DNA of 64,000 nt from Malaciobacter pacificus (GTDB lineage Bacteria > Campylobacterota > Campylobacteria > Campylobacterales > Arcobacteraceae): contig NZ_CP035928.1 of assembly GCF_004214795.1 (NCBI RefSeq), positions 248,001-312,000 of the forward strand, read 5' to 3'. Of the stretch, positions 17,286 to 26,398 are shown piece after piece. The notes beneath the pieces are model-generated. The model did no database searches and was not told the DNA's origin. It worked only from the letters and a program-made list of their open reading frames with translations. A program made the translations under genes and the position numbers. Numbering within the stretch: the first letter of the stretch is position 1; every line of letters starts with the position of its first letter.

Positions 17286-19340
17286 ATGTCAGAAAATCTA
17301 TTATCATCTTTAAACGAAGCACAAAAAGTCGCTGCAGAGTATATTGACGGTTCACTATTGATTCTTGCAGGAGCAGGGTCAGGTAAAACTAAAACTATTA
17401 CAACTAGACTTGCTTATTTAATATCAATTGGAATCGATCCAAGTTCAATTTTAACATTAACATTTACAAATAAAGCTGCAAGTGAAATGAGAGAAAGAGC
17501 ATTTAAAATGATAGATTCAACTATTATAAATACTCCTCCATTACTTTGTACTTTTCATAAGTTTGGTTTACTTTTTCTGAAGTTTCACATGAGTGAATTA
17601 AATAGAAAAAATAATTTTGTGATAATAGATACTGATGATAAAAAAAGAATATTAAAATCTATTGATAAAGAGATTACTACATCACTTTTAGTTAGTGAAA
17701 TATCAAAATATAAAAATACTTTGATTACTCCATATGAAGCAAAATCAAGTGCTCAATTAAAATTATATCAACAGATTGCAAATATATATGAAAAATATGA
17801 AGAATATCTTTTAAAAAACAACTTGGTTGACTTTGATGATTTATTACTTCTTCCATATAAAATTTTAAAAGAGAACGAATCTTTAGCAAAAGAGATAAGT
17901 CAAAAATATCAATATATAATGGTTGATGAGTATCAAGATACGAATGAATTACAATATAGATTACTAAGATTATTATGCTCATCACATAATAATCTATGTG
18001 TCGTAGGTGATGATGATCAATCAATATATGGTTGGAGAGGTGCTACAATTAAGAATATACTTAATTTCTCTGAGCACTTCGAAAATACAAAAGTTGTAAA
18101 ACTTGAAGAAAACTATAGATCGACTGATACAATTTTAGACCATGCAAATCAATTGATTGAACATAATAGAGACAGATTAGGTAAAAAATTAGTTGGTACT
18201 AAAGATAAGGGTAGTTCTGTAAGAGTTTATGAGTCCCATGATGAAAATGAAGAGACAAGAAAAATTTGTGATGATATTAAAATTTTATTAGAATCAGGTG
18301 TTCAGGGAAAAGATATTGCAATTTTATTTAGAGTAAATGCTTTATCAAGATCACTAGAAGAAGGATTTAATAGAGCAGGACTTCATTATAAATTAGTAGG
18401 TGGGATGAAATTCTATGAAAGAGCTGAGATAAAAGACTTAATTGCATATTTTAGAGTTCTTACTAATTCAAATGATAATTTTTCAGTAAAAAGAATTATT
18501 AATAAACCTAAAAGAGGCATTGGTAAAACAACAATAGAAAAGCTTGATGCTAAATCAATAGAGACACAAAAATCAATTGTAGATTTAATTTCTAGTTTAA
18601 GTTCAGAAGAACTATCAGCAGTTGTTGGTAAGAAAAATGCAAGAACTTTAAAAGTATTTGAAGCTTCTATAATGGATTTAAGAGAAATATTAAATGATTC
18701 GAAAATGAAATTTTTAGATTCATTTGAAGAAACTTTTGATTATAGAGCTTCTTATGATAATGTGCCAGATGGTTTTGATAGACAAGGAAATATTGACGAA
18801 TTTTATGGATATGTAAGAGATTTCTTTATTCAAAATCCACATTTAGATTTAAAAGACTTTTTAAATGAAATTGCTTTAGAGAGTGAAAGTGATGAATTTA
18901 GTGGTGAAGCAGTTTCAATGATGAGTATTCATGCTGCAAAAGGTTTAGAGTTTAAACATCTATTTATAATTGGTTTTGAAGAAGGTTTTTTCCCAATAAC
19001 TGGTGATGGTAGTGATATAGAAGAGGAAAGAAGATTAGGGTATGTTGCTATAACACGTGCAATGGATAAACTAACTCTTTCATTTGCTCATTCAAGATTT
19101 TACAAAGGTAAAAGAACAATCTTGACAAAATCAAGATTTTTAAGTGAATCAGGTGTGATTAAAGGAAGTTTAACAATTGAAAAACACTCATCATTTAAAA
19201 AAGGTGATTTAGTTCAACATAAAATATTTGGTATAGGAAGAGTTCAAAAATCTACAAAAGCTGGAAAAGATTATAAATTAACAATCAATTTTGGTGGAAC
19301 TCATAGAGAAATTTTATCTTCATTTGTGGAAAAAGCTTAG
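17286..19340 (+). CDS. UvrD/Rep-family ATP-dependent DNA helicase
   Basis: This 684-residue superfamily 1A 3'-5' helicase has Walker A in AGAGSGKTKT near residue 30, motif Ia TFTNKAASEM, motif II VDEYQDTN, motif III GDDDQSIYGWRGA, motif IV EENYRST and motif VI VAITRAMDKLTLS. A short C-terminal domain (FKKGDLVQHKIFGIGRV) resembles the RNA-polymerase-contacting end of UvrD/PcrA. It has no nuclease domain, so it is not AddA. The ATG at 17286 follows TTGGAGAA; a TTG four codons upstream is less likely. Role in DNA repair or replication restart. Confidence 0.93.
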   Translation: MSENLLSSLNEAQKVAAEYIDGSLLILAGAGSGKTKTITTRLAYLISIGIDPSSILTLTFTNKAASEMRERAFKMIDSTIINTPPLLCTFHKFGLLFLKFHMSELNRKNNFVIIDTDDKKRILKSIDKEITTSLLVSEISKYKNTLITPYEAKSSAQLKLYQQIANIYEKYEEYLLKNNLVDFDDLLLLPYKILKENESLAKEISQKYQYIMVDEYQDTNELQYRLLRLLCSSHNNLCVVGDDDQSIYGWRGATIKNILNFSEHFENTKVVKLEENYRSTDTILDHANQLIEHNRDRLGKKLVGTKDKGSSVRVYESHDENEETRKICDDIKILLESGVQGKDIAILFRVNALSRSLEEGFNRAGLHYKLVGGMKFYERAEIKDLIAYFRVLTNSNDNFSVKRIINKPKRGIGKTTIEKLDAKSIETQKSIVDLISSLSSEELSAVVGKKNARTLKVFEASIMDLREILNDSKMKFLDSFEETFDYRASYDNVPDGFDRQGNIDEFYGYVRDFFIQNPHLDLKDFLNEIALESESDEFSGEAVSMMSIHAAKGLEFKHLFIIGFEEGFFPITGDGSDIEEERRLGYVAITRAMDKLTLSFAHSRFYKGKRTILTKSRFLSESGVIKGSLTIEKHSSFKKGDLVQHKIFGIGRVQKSTKAGKDYKLTINFGGTHREILSSFVEKA

Positions 19341-19349
19341 AGATAATTG

Positions 19350-20204
19350 ATGCAAAAAAAACTTTATAATAAAGAGCCATTAAATAAATTATTGGTAGTT
19401 AATAAACCAATGTTTATTAGTTCAAATTCATATTTAAATAAAATAAAAAGAAAATACAAAAATAAAAAAGCAGGATTTTCTGGTACTTTAGACCCTTTTG
19501 CAAAGGGTTGCTTGATTGTTGCTTTTGGACAATACTCAAAACTTTTTAATTATTTATCTAAAACTCCAAAAACATATAAAGCAGTTATTTGGCTAGGGGC
19601 TACATCTGAATCTTTAGATATTGAAAATATTATTGATATAAATGATGAGAGAATATTGAACCAAGATGAAGTTATAAAAGTAATAAATTCCATGCTAGGA
19701 GAGATAAGTTATACTCCTCCAAAATTTAGTGCTAAAAAAATCGATGGTAAAAGAGCTTATGACTTGGCAAGAGCTGGTCAAGAAGTTGAAATGAAAAAAT
19801 CAATTATGAACATTTATGATATAAAGTTTTTAAATTACAACCATCCTTTTATTACTTTTGAGGCTACTGTAAGTGAGGGTAGTTATATTAGATCTTTAGC
19901 ACAATTAATATGTGATGGATTAAAGGTCAATGGAACTTTATCATATTTAGAAAGAGTTAATGAAGGAAAATTCTTTTTTAATAATGAAAAAGATTTAAAC
20001 CCTTTAGATTATATTGATTTACCTATTATTAAATATAATGGAACTAAAGAGTGGTTAGATAATGGGAAAAAAATTTCAATTGATTATTTAGATAAAAAAG
20101 ATAATGGAAAATATATAATTGTATTTGATGACTTTTTCTCTATTATTGAAATATATGAAAATGATGTTAAATATTTATTAAATAAGGTTACATTAAATGT
20201 CTGA
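19350..20204 (+). CDS. truB: tRNA pseudouridine(55) synthase
   Basis: TruB turns U55 in the T-loop of tRNAs into pseudouridine. The catalytic Asp48 lies in GFSGTLDPFAKG, and a later KFSAKKIDGKRAYDLAR plus a SEGSYIRSLAQ segment match the family. At 284 residues it has a normal catalytic core with a short C-terminal part. I take the ATG at 19350; the TTG directly before it is the only alternative. It starts nine bases after the helicase stop and overlaps ispE by eight bases. Confidence 0.94.
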   Translation: MQKKLYNKEPLNKLLVVNKPMFISSNSYLNKIKRKYKNKKAGFSGTLDPFAKGCLIVAFGQYSKLFNYLSKTPKTYKAVIWLGATSESLDIENIIDINDERILNQDEVIKVINSMLGEISYTPPKFSAKKIDGKRAYDLARAGQEVEMKKSIMNIYDIKFLNYNHPFITFEATVSEGSYIRSLAQLICDGLKVNGTLSYLERVNEGKFFFNNEKDLNPLDYIDLPIIKYNGTKEWLDNGKKISIDYLDKKDNGKYIIVFDDFFSIIEIYENDVKYLLNKVTLNV

Positions 20205-20970
20205 AATGATTGCTAAATCTTATGCTAAAGTTAATATCTTTTTGAAAATTTCTGATAAAAGAGAAAATTATCATGAACTCGTATCTAGGTTTGTACGAGT
20301 TCAAAATAAATATGACATAATGTCATTTGTTAAAACTAGTAGGAAAGCTGTTAACATTATAGGTGATTTTGGTTGCAAAATGGAGTCAAATACTGTATAT
20401 AAAATGTACAATTTAATAAAAGAGTACAAAAATGTTGAAAATTTCTTCAATGAATACGAAATTAGAGTAGAAAAAAATATACCAGAATTTGCAGGACTTG
20501 GTGGTGGTAGTTCAAATGCTGCTACATTTTTATTAATGGCAAATAAATATTGTGAATTAAATCTATCAAAAGATCAAATGTGTGAAATAGCTCAAAAAGT
20601 TGGAGCTGATGTTCCATTTTTTGTATATGAATATGATAGTGCAAATGTAACTGGAATTGGAGAAATTGTAGAAAAATTTGATGAAGAAGTTTTAGATATA
20701 GAAACAATTACACCAAAAGTTCAATGTAACACTGGAGAAATTTTTAATTGTTTTAGACAAAATTACTATAAACAGATTTCAAAAGAAGAATCAAATAGAC
20801 TTTTAAATATGAAGTCTATAGATATTTTAAATGAGTTAAATATTGAGCAAGCAAATGATTTATATCAACCAGCTGCCAAAACATATCCATTATTAAAAGA
20901 GTATGCAAAAGATGATTGGTACTTTAGTGGTAGTGGAAGTTCATTCTTTAGGATTAAAAATGGCAAATAA
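20197..20970 (+). CDS. ispE: 4-diphosphocytidyl-2-C-methyl-D-erythritol kinase
   Basis: IspE phosphorylates CDP-methylerythritol in the MEP isoprenoid pathway. The 257-residue GHMP kinase has the N-terminal [11 protein letters not shown], the ATP-binding [14 protein letters not shown], and a C-terminal [11 protein letters not shown] loop. It overlaps truB by eight bases and smpB by eleven, so the three are translated as a coupled unit. A second in-frame ATG three codons downstream could also be the start. IspH of the same pathway is at 51113. Confidence 0.94.
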   Translation: MSEMIAKSYAKVNIFLKISDKRENYHELVSRFVRVQNKYDIMSFVKTSRKAVNIIGDFGCKMESNTVYKMYNLIKEYKNVENFFNEYEIRVEKNIPEFAGLGGGSSNAATFLLMANKYCELNLSKDQMCEIAQKVGADVPFFVYEYDSANVTGIGEIVEKFDEEVLDIETITPKVQCNTGEIFNCFRQNYYKQISKEESNRLLNMKSIDILNELNIEQANDLYQPAAKTYPLLKEYAKDDWYFSGSGSSFFRIKNGK

Positions 20971-21433
20971 TAAAAAAGATAATAAAAGATTAGAGTTTAA
21001 AAATAAAAAAGCATTCCATGACTATTTTATTTTGGACCAATTTGAAGCAGGAATCGTATTAGAAGGTAGTGAAGTAAAAGCTATTAGAGAAGGAAGAGTA
21101 AATTTAAAAGACTCATTTGTAAGAATTATTAAAGGTGAAGTATACTTATTAAATACTCATATTTCACATTTAAGTACTACACATGCTACTTATAGACCTG
21201 ATGAAAGAAGAGATAGAAAACTACTTTTACATAAGAAAGAGATAGGTAAACTATATGAAAAAGTAACTAAAGATGGAATCACTTTAATTGCTTTAAAAAT
21301 GTATTTTAACTCTAAAAACATAGTAAAAGTAAAAATAGCAACAGCGCAGGGTAAGAAACTTCATGATAAAAGGGAAGACCTTAAGAGAAAAACGATGTTA
21401 AGGGAAACTCAACAAGCTTTAAAGAATTACTAA
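20960..21433 (+). CDS. smpB: SsrA-binding protein
   Basis: SmpB binds tmRNA and rescues stalled ribosomes. The 157-residue protein starts at the ATG at 20960 ([23 protein letters not shown]), inside the end of ispE; an upstream in-frame ATG at 20903 would add 19 residues unlike the family. The core [26 protein letters not shown] is diagnostic, and the basic tail ends with [12 protein letters not shown], which places the tail in the mRNA channel. No tmRNA gene is in the window. Confidence 0.96.
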   Translation: MANNKKDNKRLEFKNKKAFHDYFILDQFEAGIVLEGSEVKAIREGRVNLKDSFVRIIKGEVYLLNTHISHLSTTHATYRPDERRDRKLLLHKKEIGKLYEKVTKDGITLIALKMYFNSKNIVKVKIATAQGKKLHDKREDLKRKTMLRETQQALKNY

Positions 21434-21457
21434 AAGAAGATAAAAATTATCTTCTTT
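21433..21457 (+). terminator. Likely terminator hairpin after smpB
   Basis: AAAGAAGATAA (21433-21443) pairs perfectly with TTATCTTCTTT (21447-21457) around AAA. The T-run is part of the stem and is short, so termination may be partial. Confidence 0.55.
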
Positions 21458-21543
21458 ATAAGCTAAAATTATAATTCTTCTATTAATAATCTGTTAATTT
21501 TTTGTTAATTTTAAGTTTCTGTTAGATATTATTTGCATATTAA

Positions 21544-21570
21544 GTGACATTCTTGTGACTTGTATATAAA
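21544..21570 (+). promoter_or_regulatory. Probable cbb3 oxidase operon promoter with a GTGAC direct repeat
   Basis: GTGAC occurs at 21544-21548 and again at 21554-21558, exactly ten bases apart, followed by a TATATAAA -10-like stretch at about 21563-21570. AGGAGG then precedes the ccoN ATG. Repeats one helical turn apart can be a regulator site; which regulator is unknown. Confidence 0.35.
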
Positions 21571-21588
21571 ATTAGTAGGAGGAAATTG

Positions 21589-23055
21589 ATGCAAAACGGT
21601 GCACAAATCGAGTACGATTACTCAGTTGCGAAGTTATTTACGTTTGCAACGATTTTGTTTGGTATCATTGGTATGACTATCGGGGTTATACTTGCATTTC
21701 AATTAGCTTTTCCAGGGTTAAACAACCTAGCTGGAGAATATGGTACATTCAGTAGATTAAGACCTTTACACACTAATGGTGTAGCTTTTGGTTTTTCTCT
21801 AAGTGGTATTTTTGCGGGATGGTATTATATCTCACAAAGAGTATTAAAGGTTTCTTTAAAAGAATCGCCATTTTTAATGGCTATTGCGAAATTACATTTT
21901 GTAATTTATTTTATTACTATTCTTTTAGCAGTTGTTACACTATTTATGGGTATTACAACTTCAAAAGAGTATGCTGAATTAGAGTGGCCACTAGATATAC
22001 TAGTAGTAGTATGGTGGGTTTTATGGGGTGTTTCAATTTTTGGACTTATTGGAATTAGAAGAGAAAGAACTTTATATATTTCTATTTGGTATTTTATTGC
22101 TACATTTATTGCCGTTGCAATGTTATACTTATTTAACAATATGGAAGTTCCAACTGCTTTAGTTTCTGGTTATGGTTCATGGATTCACTCTGTATCAATG
22201 TATGCAGGAACAAATGATGCATTAGTACAATGGTGGTATGGACATAATGCCGTTGCATTCGTATTTACTACACCTATTATTGCATTGATTTATTATTTTT
22301 TACCAAAAGAATCTGGTCAAAATGTTTACTCATACAAATTATCAATCTTAGCATTCTGGGGATTATTATTTGTATATTTATGGGCTGGTGGACACCACTT
22401 AATTTACTCTACAGTTCCTGACTGGATGCAAACTATGGGTTCAGTTATGTCTGTTGTATTAATTTTACCATCATGGGGATCGGCAATTAATATGCTTTTA
22501 ACTATGAAAGGTGAGTGGAATCAATTACAAACAAATACACTAATTAAATTTATGGTATTAGCTTCAACTTTCTATATGTTATCAACAATTGAAGGACCAA
22601 TTCAAGCTATTAAATCTGTAAATGCTATTGCACACTTTACTGACTGGATTCCAGGACACGTACATGATGGTGTATTAGGATGGGTTGTATTTATGATTAT
22701 GGCTTCATTATTCCATATGGTTCCAAGAATGTTTAAAAGAGAAATTTACTCTAAATCATTAATGGATACACAATTCTGGTTACAAACTACAGGTATCGTT
22801 TTATACTTTACTTCTATGTGGATTGCAGGTATTACACAAGGTATGATGTGGAGAGCATATGATGAATATGGTTCATTAGTATACTCATTTATTGATACAG
22901 TTACTGTATTACACCCATACTATACTATTAGAGCTGTTGGTGGTTTATTATACTTAATTGGATTCTTTATGTTTGCATACAATATCTACAAAACAATTAC
23001 TGCAGGTAGAGTATTAGACAAAGAACCTGTAAACGCTACACCAGTAGCTGCATAA
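21589..23055 (+). CDS. ccoN: cbb3-type cytochrome c oxidase subunit I
   Basis: CcoN is the catalytic subunit of the high-affinity oxidase used in microaerobic respiration, in the inner membrane. The 488-residue protein has about 12 helices, the copper-site His pair in WAGGHHLIYS, and heme-ligand histidines in the HVHDGVLGW helix and in LHPYY. The start is the ATG at 21589, after AGGAGG, rather than the TTG directly before it. It opens the order ccoN, ccoO, ccoQ, ccoP and accessory genes, with 1-15 bp gaps between the subunit genes. Confidence 0.97.
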   Translation: MQNGAQIEYDYSVAKLFTFATILFGIIGMTIGVILAFQLAFPGLNNLAGEYGTFSRLRPLHTNGVAFGFSLSGIFAGWYYISQRVLKVSLKESPFLMAIAKLHFVIYFITILLAVVTLFMGITTSKEYAELEWPLDILVVVWWVLWGVSIFGLIGIRRERTLYISIWYFIATFIAVAMLYLFNNMEVPTALVSGYGSWIHSVSMYAGTNDALVQWWYGHNAVAFVFTTPIIALIYYFLPKESGQNVYSYKLSILAFWGLLFVYLWAGGHHLIYSTVPDWMQTMGSVMSVVLILPSWGSAINMLLTMKGEWNQLQTNTLIKFMVLASTFYMLSTIEGPIQAIKSVNAIAHFTDWIPGHVHDGVLGWVVFMIMASLFHMVPRMFKREIYSKSLMDTQFWLQTTGIVLYFTSMWIAGITQGMMWRAYDEYGSLVYSFIDTVTVLHPYYTIRAVGGLLYLIGFFMFAYNIYKTITAGRVLDKEPVNATPVAA

Positions 23056-23070
23056 GAAGGAGGGAAAATT

Positions 23071-23736
23071 ATGTTTCATTGGTTTGAACAAAGACCGTTT
23101 TTCTTTGCGGTATTAGTATTCGTATTTGTTGCATTTGCAGGGATTATTGAAATTATTCCTGATTTTGCAAAACAATCAAGACCAACTGTTGGTACTAAAC
23201 CATATACACTATTAGAATTAGCTGGTAGACATGTTTACATTAAAGATTCTTGTAATGCTTGTCACTCTCAGTTAATTAGACCATTTAAGTCTGAAACTGA
23301 TAGATATGGTATGTATTCATTATCAGGTGAGTATGCTTATGATAGACCATTTTTATGGGGTTCAAAAAGAACTGGTCCAGATTTAATGAGAGTTGGTAAT
23401 TACAGAACTACTGACTGGCATGAAAATCACATGATGGATCCAGCTTCAGTTGTACCAGGTTCAATTATGCCTGCATACCCACATCATTTCACAAATATGG
23501 CTGATATAGAAACTGCATATGCAGAAGCTGTAACAGTTAAAAAAGTATTTAATACTCCTTATGACCAAGAAGGAATGCCAAAACTTGGAACATGGGAAGA
23601 AGCTCAAGCTTCAATGTTAGAAGAAGCAAAATTAATTGCTGCAGATATGAAAAACCAAGCAGTTAAAGATGCTGTTGCAAATGGTCAGATTCCTGAAATA
23701 GTTGCAATAATTGCGTATTTAAATTCTTTAAAATAG
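23071..23736 (+). CDS. ccoO: cbb3-type cytochrome c oxidase subunit II
   Basis: CcoO is the membrane-anchored mono-heme cytochrome c of the cbb3 oxidase. A single N-terminal helix (about 10-28) is followed by a periplasmic domain with the heme motif CNACH at residues 61-65 and a likely Met ligand in GSIMPAYPH. Length 221 residues, as expected. GGAGG precedes the ATG. Confidence 0.97.
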   Translation: MFHWFEQRPFFFAVLVFVFVAFAGIIEIIPDFAKQSRPTVGTKPYTLLELAGRHVYIKDSCNACHSQLIRPFKSETDRYGMYSLSGEYAYDRPFLWGSKRTGPDLMRVGNYRTTDWHENHMMDPASVVPGSIMPAYPHHFTNMADIETAYAEAVTVKKVFNTPYDQEGMPKLGTWEEAQASMLEEAKLIAADMKNQAVKDAVANGQIPEIVAIIAYLNSLK

Positions 23737-23745
23737 AGGCTATAA

Positions 23746-23970
23746 ATGGATTATGAAACACTTTTAACGGTACAAGGTTATGCTAAATTCTTTTTGATTT
23801 TAGTTGTATTTATTATATTTTATTCATATGCTTGGTCTTTATATAAAAGACAAAGAACTGGTGAAAGAGATTTTGAAAAATACTCAAACCTAGTACATGA
23901 CGATTCTAGTGTTTCACAGCCTTTGGAAGAAAGAAAAAAAGATAGTGATATAGATAATAAGGAGAAATAA
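23746..23970 (+). CDS. ccoQ: cbb3-type cytochrome c oxidase subunit CcoQ-like
   Basis: This 74-residue protein has one hydrophobic helix (about 13-30) and a charged cytoplasmic tail ending in Lys, Asp and Glu. Its size and its place between ccoO and ccoP identify it as the CcoQ subunit, which stabilises the oxidase; the sequence itself is poorly conserved in the family. Its stop is one base before the ccoP start. Confidence 0.85.
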   Translation: MDYETLLTVQGYAKFFLILVVFIIFYSYAWSLYKRQRTGERDFEKYSNLVHDDSSVSQPLEERKKDSDIDNKEK

Positions 23971-23971
23971 G

Positions 23972-24862
23972 ATGAAGTCTATGGTAGTAGGTGGAATAAT
24001 TCTTATCATCGCATTATTAGCAGGAACTTGGTTTGCAGCAGGGGATGCTTTTAGCAGTGATGATTATATTAGTAGTTTAACTTTATTAGGTGCAGTTGCA
24101 ATTATTACAATTGTTGTATTTGTTGCACTTAAATATGTTAACCAAATGAAAAATGACACAGCTAGTGGTGAATTAGCTGAAGAGAAATGGGATGGTATTG
24201 GTGAATATAAAAATCCTATTCCAACTGGATGGGGATTAGCATTCATTGGTACAATTATTTGGATGTTTTGGTACTTTACGGTTGGTTACCCAATTAATGG
24301 TTTCTCTCAAATTGGACAATGGAATGAAGAGACTTTAGAGTACAATGCAAAGTTTGAGAAAAAGTGGGAAAACCCATCTGAAGAAACTTTACAAGCTATG
24401 GGACAATCTACATTCTTAGTACAATGTGCACCTTGTCATGGTGTTGATGCAGAAGGTATTAATGGAAAAGCTCATAACTTAACAAAAAGATTTGAAAAAG
24501 ATCAAGTTGTACATGTTATTAAAAATGGTGCAAATAACTTAAAAACAGCATACCCAGGTGGAATGCCTCCAATGATGTTAACAGAAGAAGCTGATATTAA
24601 TGCAGTTGCTGAATATGTTGCAGGTGGTTTCCAAGGTGAACAACCAGCATCTTATGCAGTTTGTGCTGGATGTCATGGTATGGATGGTAAAGGTATGGCT
24701 TATGTTGCTCCAAATATTAGAGAGTATGATGATGCAATCGTTATGGCTGTGTTAAAAGATGGTAAGAAAGGAAACATTGGTGCAATGCCAAGTTTTGAAG
24801 GAAGACTAAATGAAACACAAGAAAAAGCTTTAGCATCTTACTTAAGAAGTATAGGAGAGTAA
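23972..24862 (+). CDS. ccoP: cbb3-type cytochrome c oxidase subunit III (diheme)
   Basis: CcoP is the electron-entry subunit. Two N-terminal membrane helices (about 5-25 and 33-53) and a third near 86-106 are followed by two cytochrome c domains with CAPCH at 152-156 and CAGCH at 231-235; Met ligands are likely in GGMPPMM and GAMPSF. The length of 296 residues and the motif spacing fit the family. Confidence 0.96.
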   Translation: MKSMVVGGIILIIALLAGTWFAAGDAFSSDDYISSLTLLGAVAIITIVVFVALKYVNQMKNDTASGELAEEKWDGIGEYKNPIPTGWGLAFIGTIIWMFWYFTVGYPINGFSQIGQWNEETLEYNAKFEKKWENPSEETLQAMGQSTFLVQCAPCHGVDAEGINGKAHNLTKRFEKDQVVHVIKNGANNLKTAYPGGMPPMMLTEEADINAVAEYVAGGFQGEQPASYAVCAGCHGMDGKGMAYVAPNIREYDDAIVMAVLKDGKKGNIGAMPSFEGRLNETQEKALASYLRSIGE

Positions 24863-24864
24863 TT

Positions 24865-25107
24865 ATGGCTGGAAATACACAAATGAACGACAATGAAAGA
24901 GGTGTTTTCTCTTTACATGGTATAATTGGTTATTTAATAGCTGTAGCACTTTTACTTACTATTCTAGTAGTATTAACTATTAATGGAATAAAAGTACAAC
25001 AAAATGAAGCTACAAACTATTATCAAGTTAACCAAGATTTAAATGGTTTAAAAATGAATAGTTCTGATAACCACAAACAGTACCAATTAATTGGTAGTGA
25101 AAAGTAA
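24865..25107 (+). CDS. DUF4006-like small membrane protein of the cbb3 cluster
   Basis: An 80-residue protein with one central helix (about 19-42, GIIGYLIAVALLLTILVVL) and a polar C-terminal part. It starts two bases after the ccoP stop. Small proteins of this type (DUF4006) follow ccoP in many Campylobacterota; a role in oxidase assembly or stability is plausible but unproven. Confidence 0.8.
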   Translation: MAGNTQMNDNERGVFSLHGIIGYLIAVALLLTILVVLTINGIKVQQNEATNYYQVNQDLNGLKMNSSDNHKQYQLIGSEK

Positions 25108-25117
25108 GGGGTAAAGT

Positions 25118-25210
25118 ATGGAAAAATTAATAGGTGTTTTACTTCTAGTATCTGCAATTATGACAGTATACTATGGTTTCTTTGATTCTGCTAAGGTATT
25201 TGTAGGTTAA
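25118..25210 (+). CDS. 30-residue single-helix membrane peptide in the cbb3 cluster
   Basis: An ATG at 25118, eight bases after AAGGGG, opens a 30-codon frame: MEKLIGVLLLVSAIMTVYYG and ten further residues, FFDSAKVFVG. Nearly all of it is one hydrophobic helix. Its TAA (25208-25210) is followed at once by the ATG of the next gene, so gene spacing supports translation. It resembles the tiny extra subunits of respiratory oxidases (CydX- or CcoM-like) in size and place only. Confidence 0.7.
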   Translation: MEKLIGVLLLVSAIMTVYYGFFDSAKVFVG

Positions 25211-25840
25211 ATGAAAGCTAATAACTTATATAAAATAGGAGTGATTTTTTCACTTCTGTTTTTATTCTCACAAAATCTATTTGCACAAAATTTCATATTA
25301 AGTGATGATAATTTAATTGATGATAGAGCAAAAGAAAAAATTAATAATATCGGTACAGAAGCTAAGTCTAAATTAGGCATTAATATATATATTTATACTA
25401 AATCTAATTTAGGTTTAGATGAAAACATAACTACAAAAGATAAAATTGAATACATTAAAAATTATGAATCTGAAATTATTCAAACTTTAGATAAGCCTTA
25501 TGTTTTATTAACAAGTGCAGTTGAAGAGACGCATGTAAATCTTTACATGAGTGATGAATTAAAATCTATTATTGATAAAGATGATATATTAGATGGTTAT
25601 GTAGTTCCTCTTTTAGCTTCAAAAGATAAAAATTCACTTTTTGCAAAAGTTAGTGCTGCAATGCTAAATGGTTATGCAGCAATTGCTGATATTGCAGCTG
25701 AAAGTAAAAATATTGAACTAGAATCAAGTATTGGTAATCAAGGTAAAGTATCAAGTACAATTTGGCGTGTGCTAATGTATTTTTTAATTGTTACAGGATT
25801 ATTAGCGTATACTTATGCAGTTCTTAAAAAGAGAAAATAA
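25211..25840 (+). CDS. TPM-domain-like periplasmic protein with C-terminal anchor
   Basis: This 209-residue protein has a signal peptide (about 1-26, ending FAQN). An extracytoplasmic domain follows that begins with DDRAKEKINNIGTEAKSKLGINIYIYT, like the start of TPM domains. A C-terminal helix (about 185-203) precedes a KKRK tail. TPM domains occur in photosystem repair proteins and envelope proteins; the function here is not known. It begins directly at the stop of the 30-residue gene and ends directly at the next ATG. Confidence 0.65.
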   Translation: MKANNLYKIGVIFSLLFLFSQNLFAQNFILSDDNLIDDRAKEKINNIGTEAKSKLGINIYIYTKSNLGLDENITTKDKIEYIKNYESEIIQTLDKPYVLLTSAVEETHVNLYMSDELKSIIDKDDILDGYVVPLLASKDKNSLFAKVSAAMLNGYAAIADIAAESKNIELESSIGNQGKVSSTIWRVLMYFLIVTGLLAYTYAVLKKRK

Positions 25841-26398
25841 ATGAAAAGAAATTATTGGCCACTTTTTTTTATAGGTATATTTTCATTCGTATTTAGTATG
25901 ATCATATGGACTATTGTTAGTGCAACTAGTGTTCCTGTTAGTGAAGATAGAAGCTTTTTACAAACTTACCAAGAAGTAGATGATAACTATAATAAGATTA
26001 TGAATTCAAATATTGATTTTAATAAATCTTATGATTTAGTTTTTATTCTAAATGGTAAGAAACTACCTTTATCAACTGAGGATATTATGTACTCTCAAAG
26101 AGTTTTAGAAAAATATTCTAAAAATAAAAATCTATTAAATGTAGGTGATAATCAATTAGAGATTATGGCTATTAATAAAGATACAAATGAAAAGTCTCTT
26201 ATTGATATTGATTTAGTAGTTACAAAAAGTTCTAAAAATGATAAAGATGTAGTTTTAAAAACAGATAAGTTTAAAAATATTGAAAATAAATATACTACTA
26301 ATTTTTCAATTGATGAAGAGAATAATTGGAATATAACAGGTATGTTTAAAATTAATGATAAAACAGGATATATCTTTCTAAAAACTAATGCAATTTAA
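25841..26398 (+). CDS. FixH-like membrane protein
   Basis: The 185-residue protein starts MKRNYWPLFFIGIFSFVFSM, one N-terminal helix preceded by a YWP motif, then a periplasmic domain. FixH/CcoG-type accessory proteins with this start help assemble the cbb3 oxidase or its copper centre. The position in the cbb3 cluster supports this, but overall similarity is weak. It abuts the previous stop and overlaps addB by eleven bases. Confidence 0.55.
   Translation: MKRNYWPLFFIGIFSFVFSMIIWTIVSATSVPVSEDRSFLQTYQEVDDNYNKIMNSNIDFNKSYDLVFILNGKKLPLSTEDIMYSQRVLEKYSKNKNLLNVGDNQLEIMAINKDTNEKSLIDIDLVVTKSSKNDKDVVLKTDKFKNIENKYTTNFSIDEENNWNITGMFKINDKTGYIFLKTNAI

Noticed and set aside
17286-19340. The helicase as AddA partner of AddB
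   Set aside because: It is 684 residues, with no PD-(D/E)XK domain; AddA is larger and has one.
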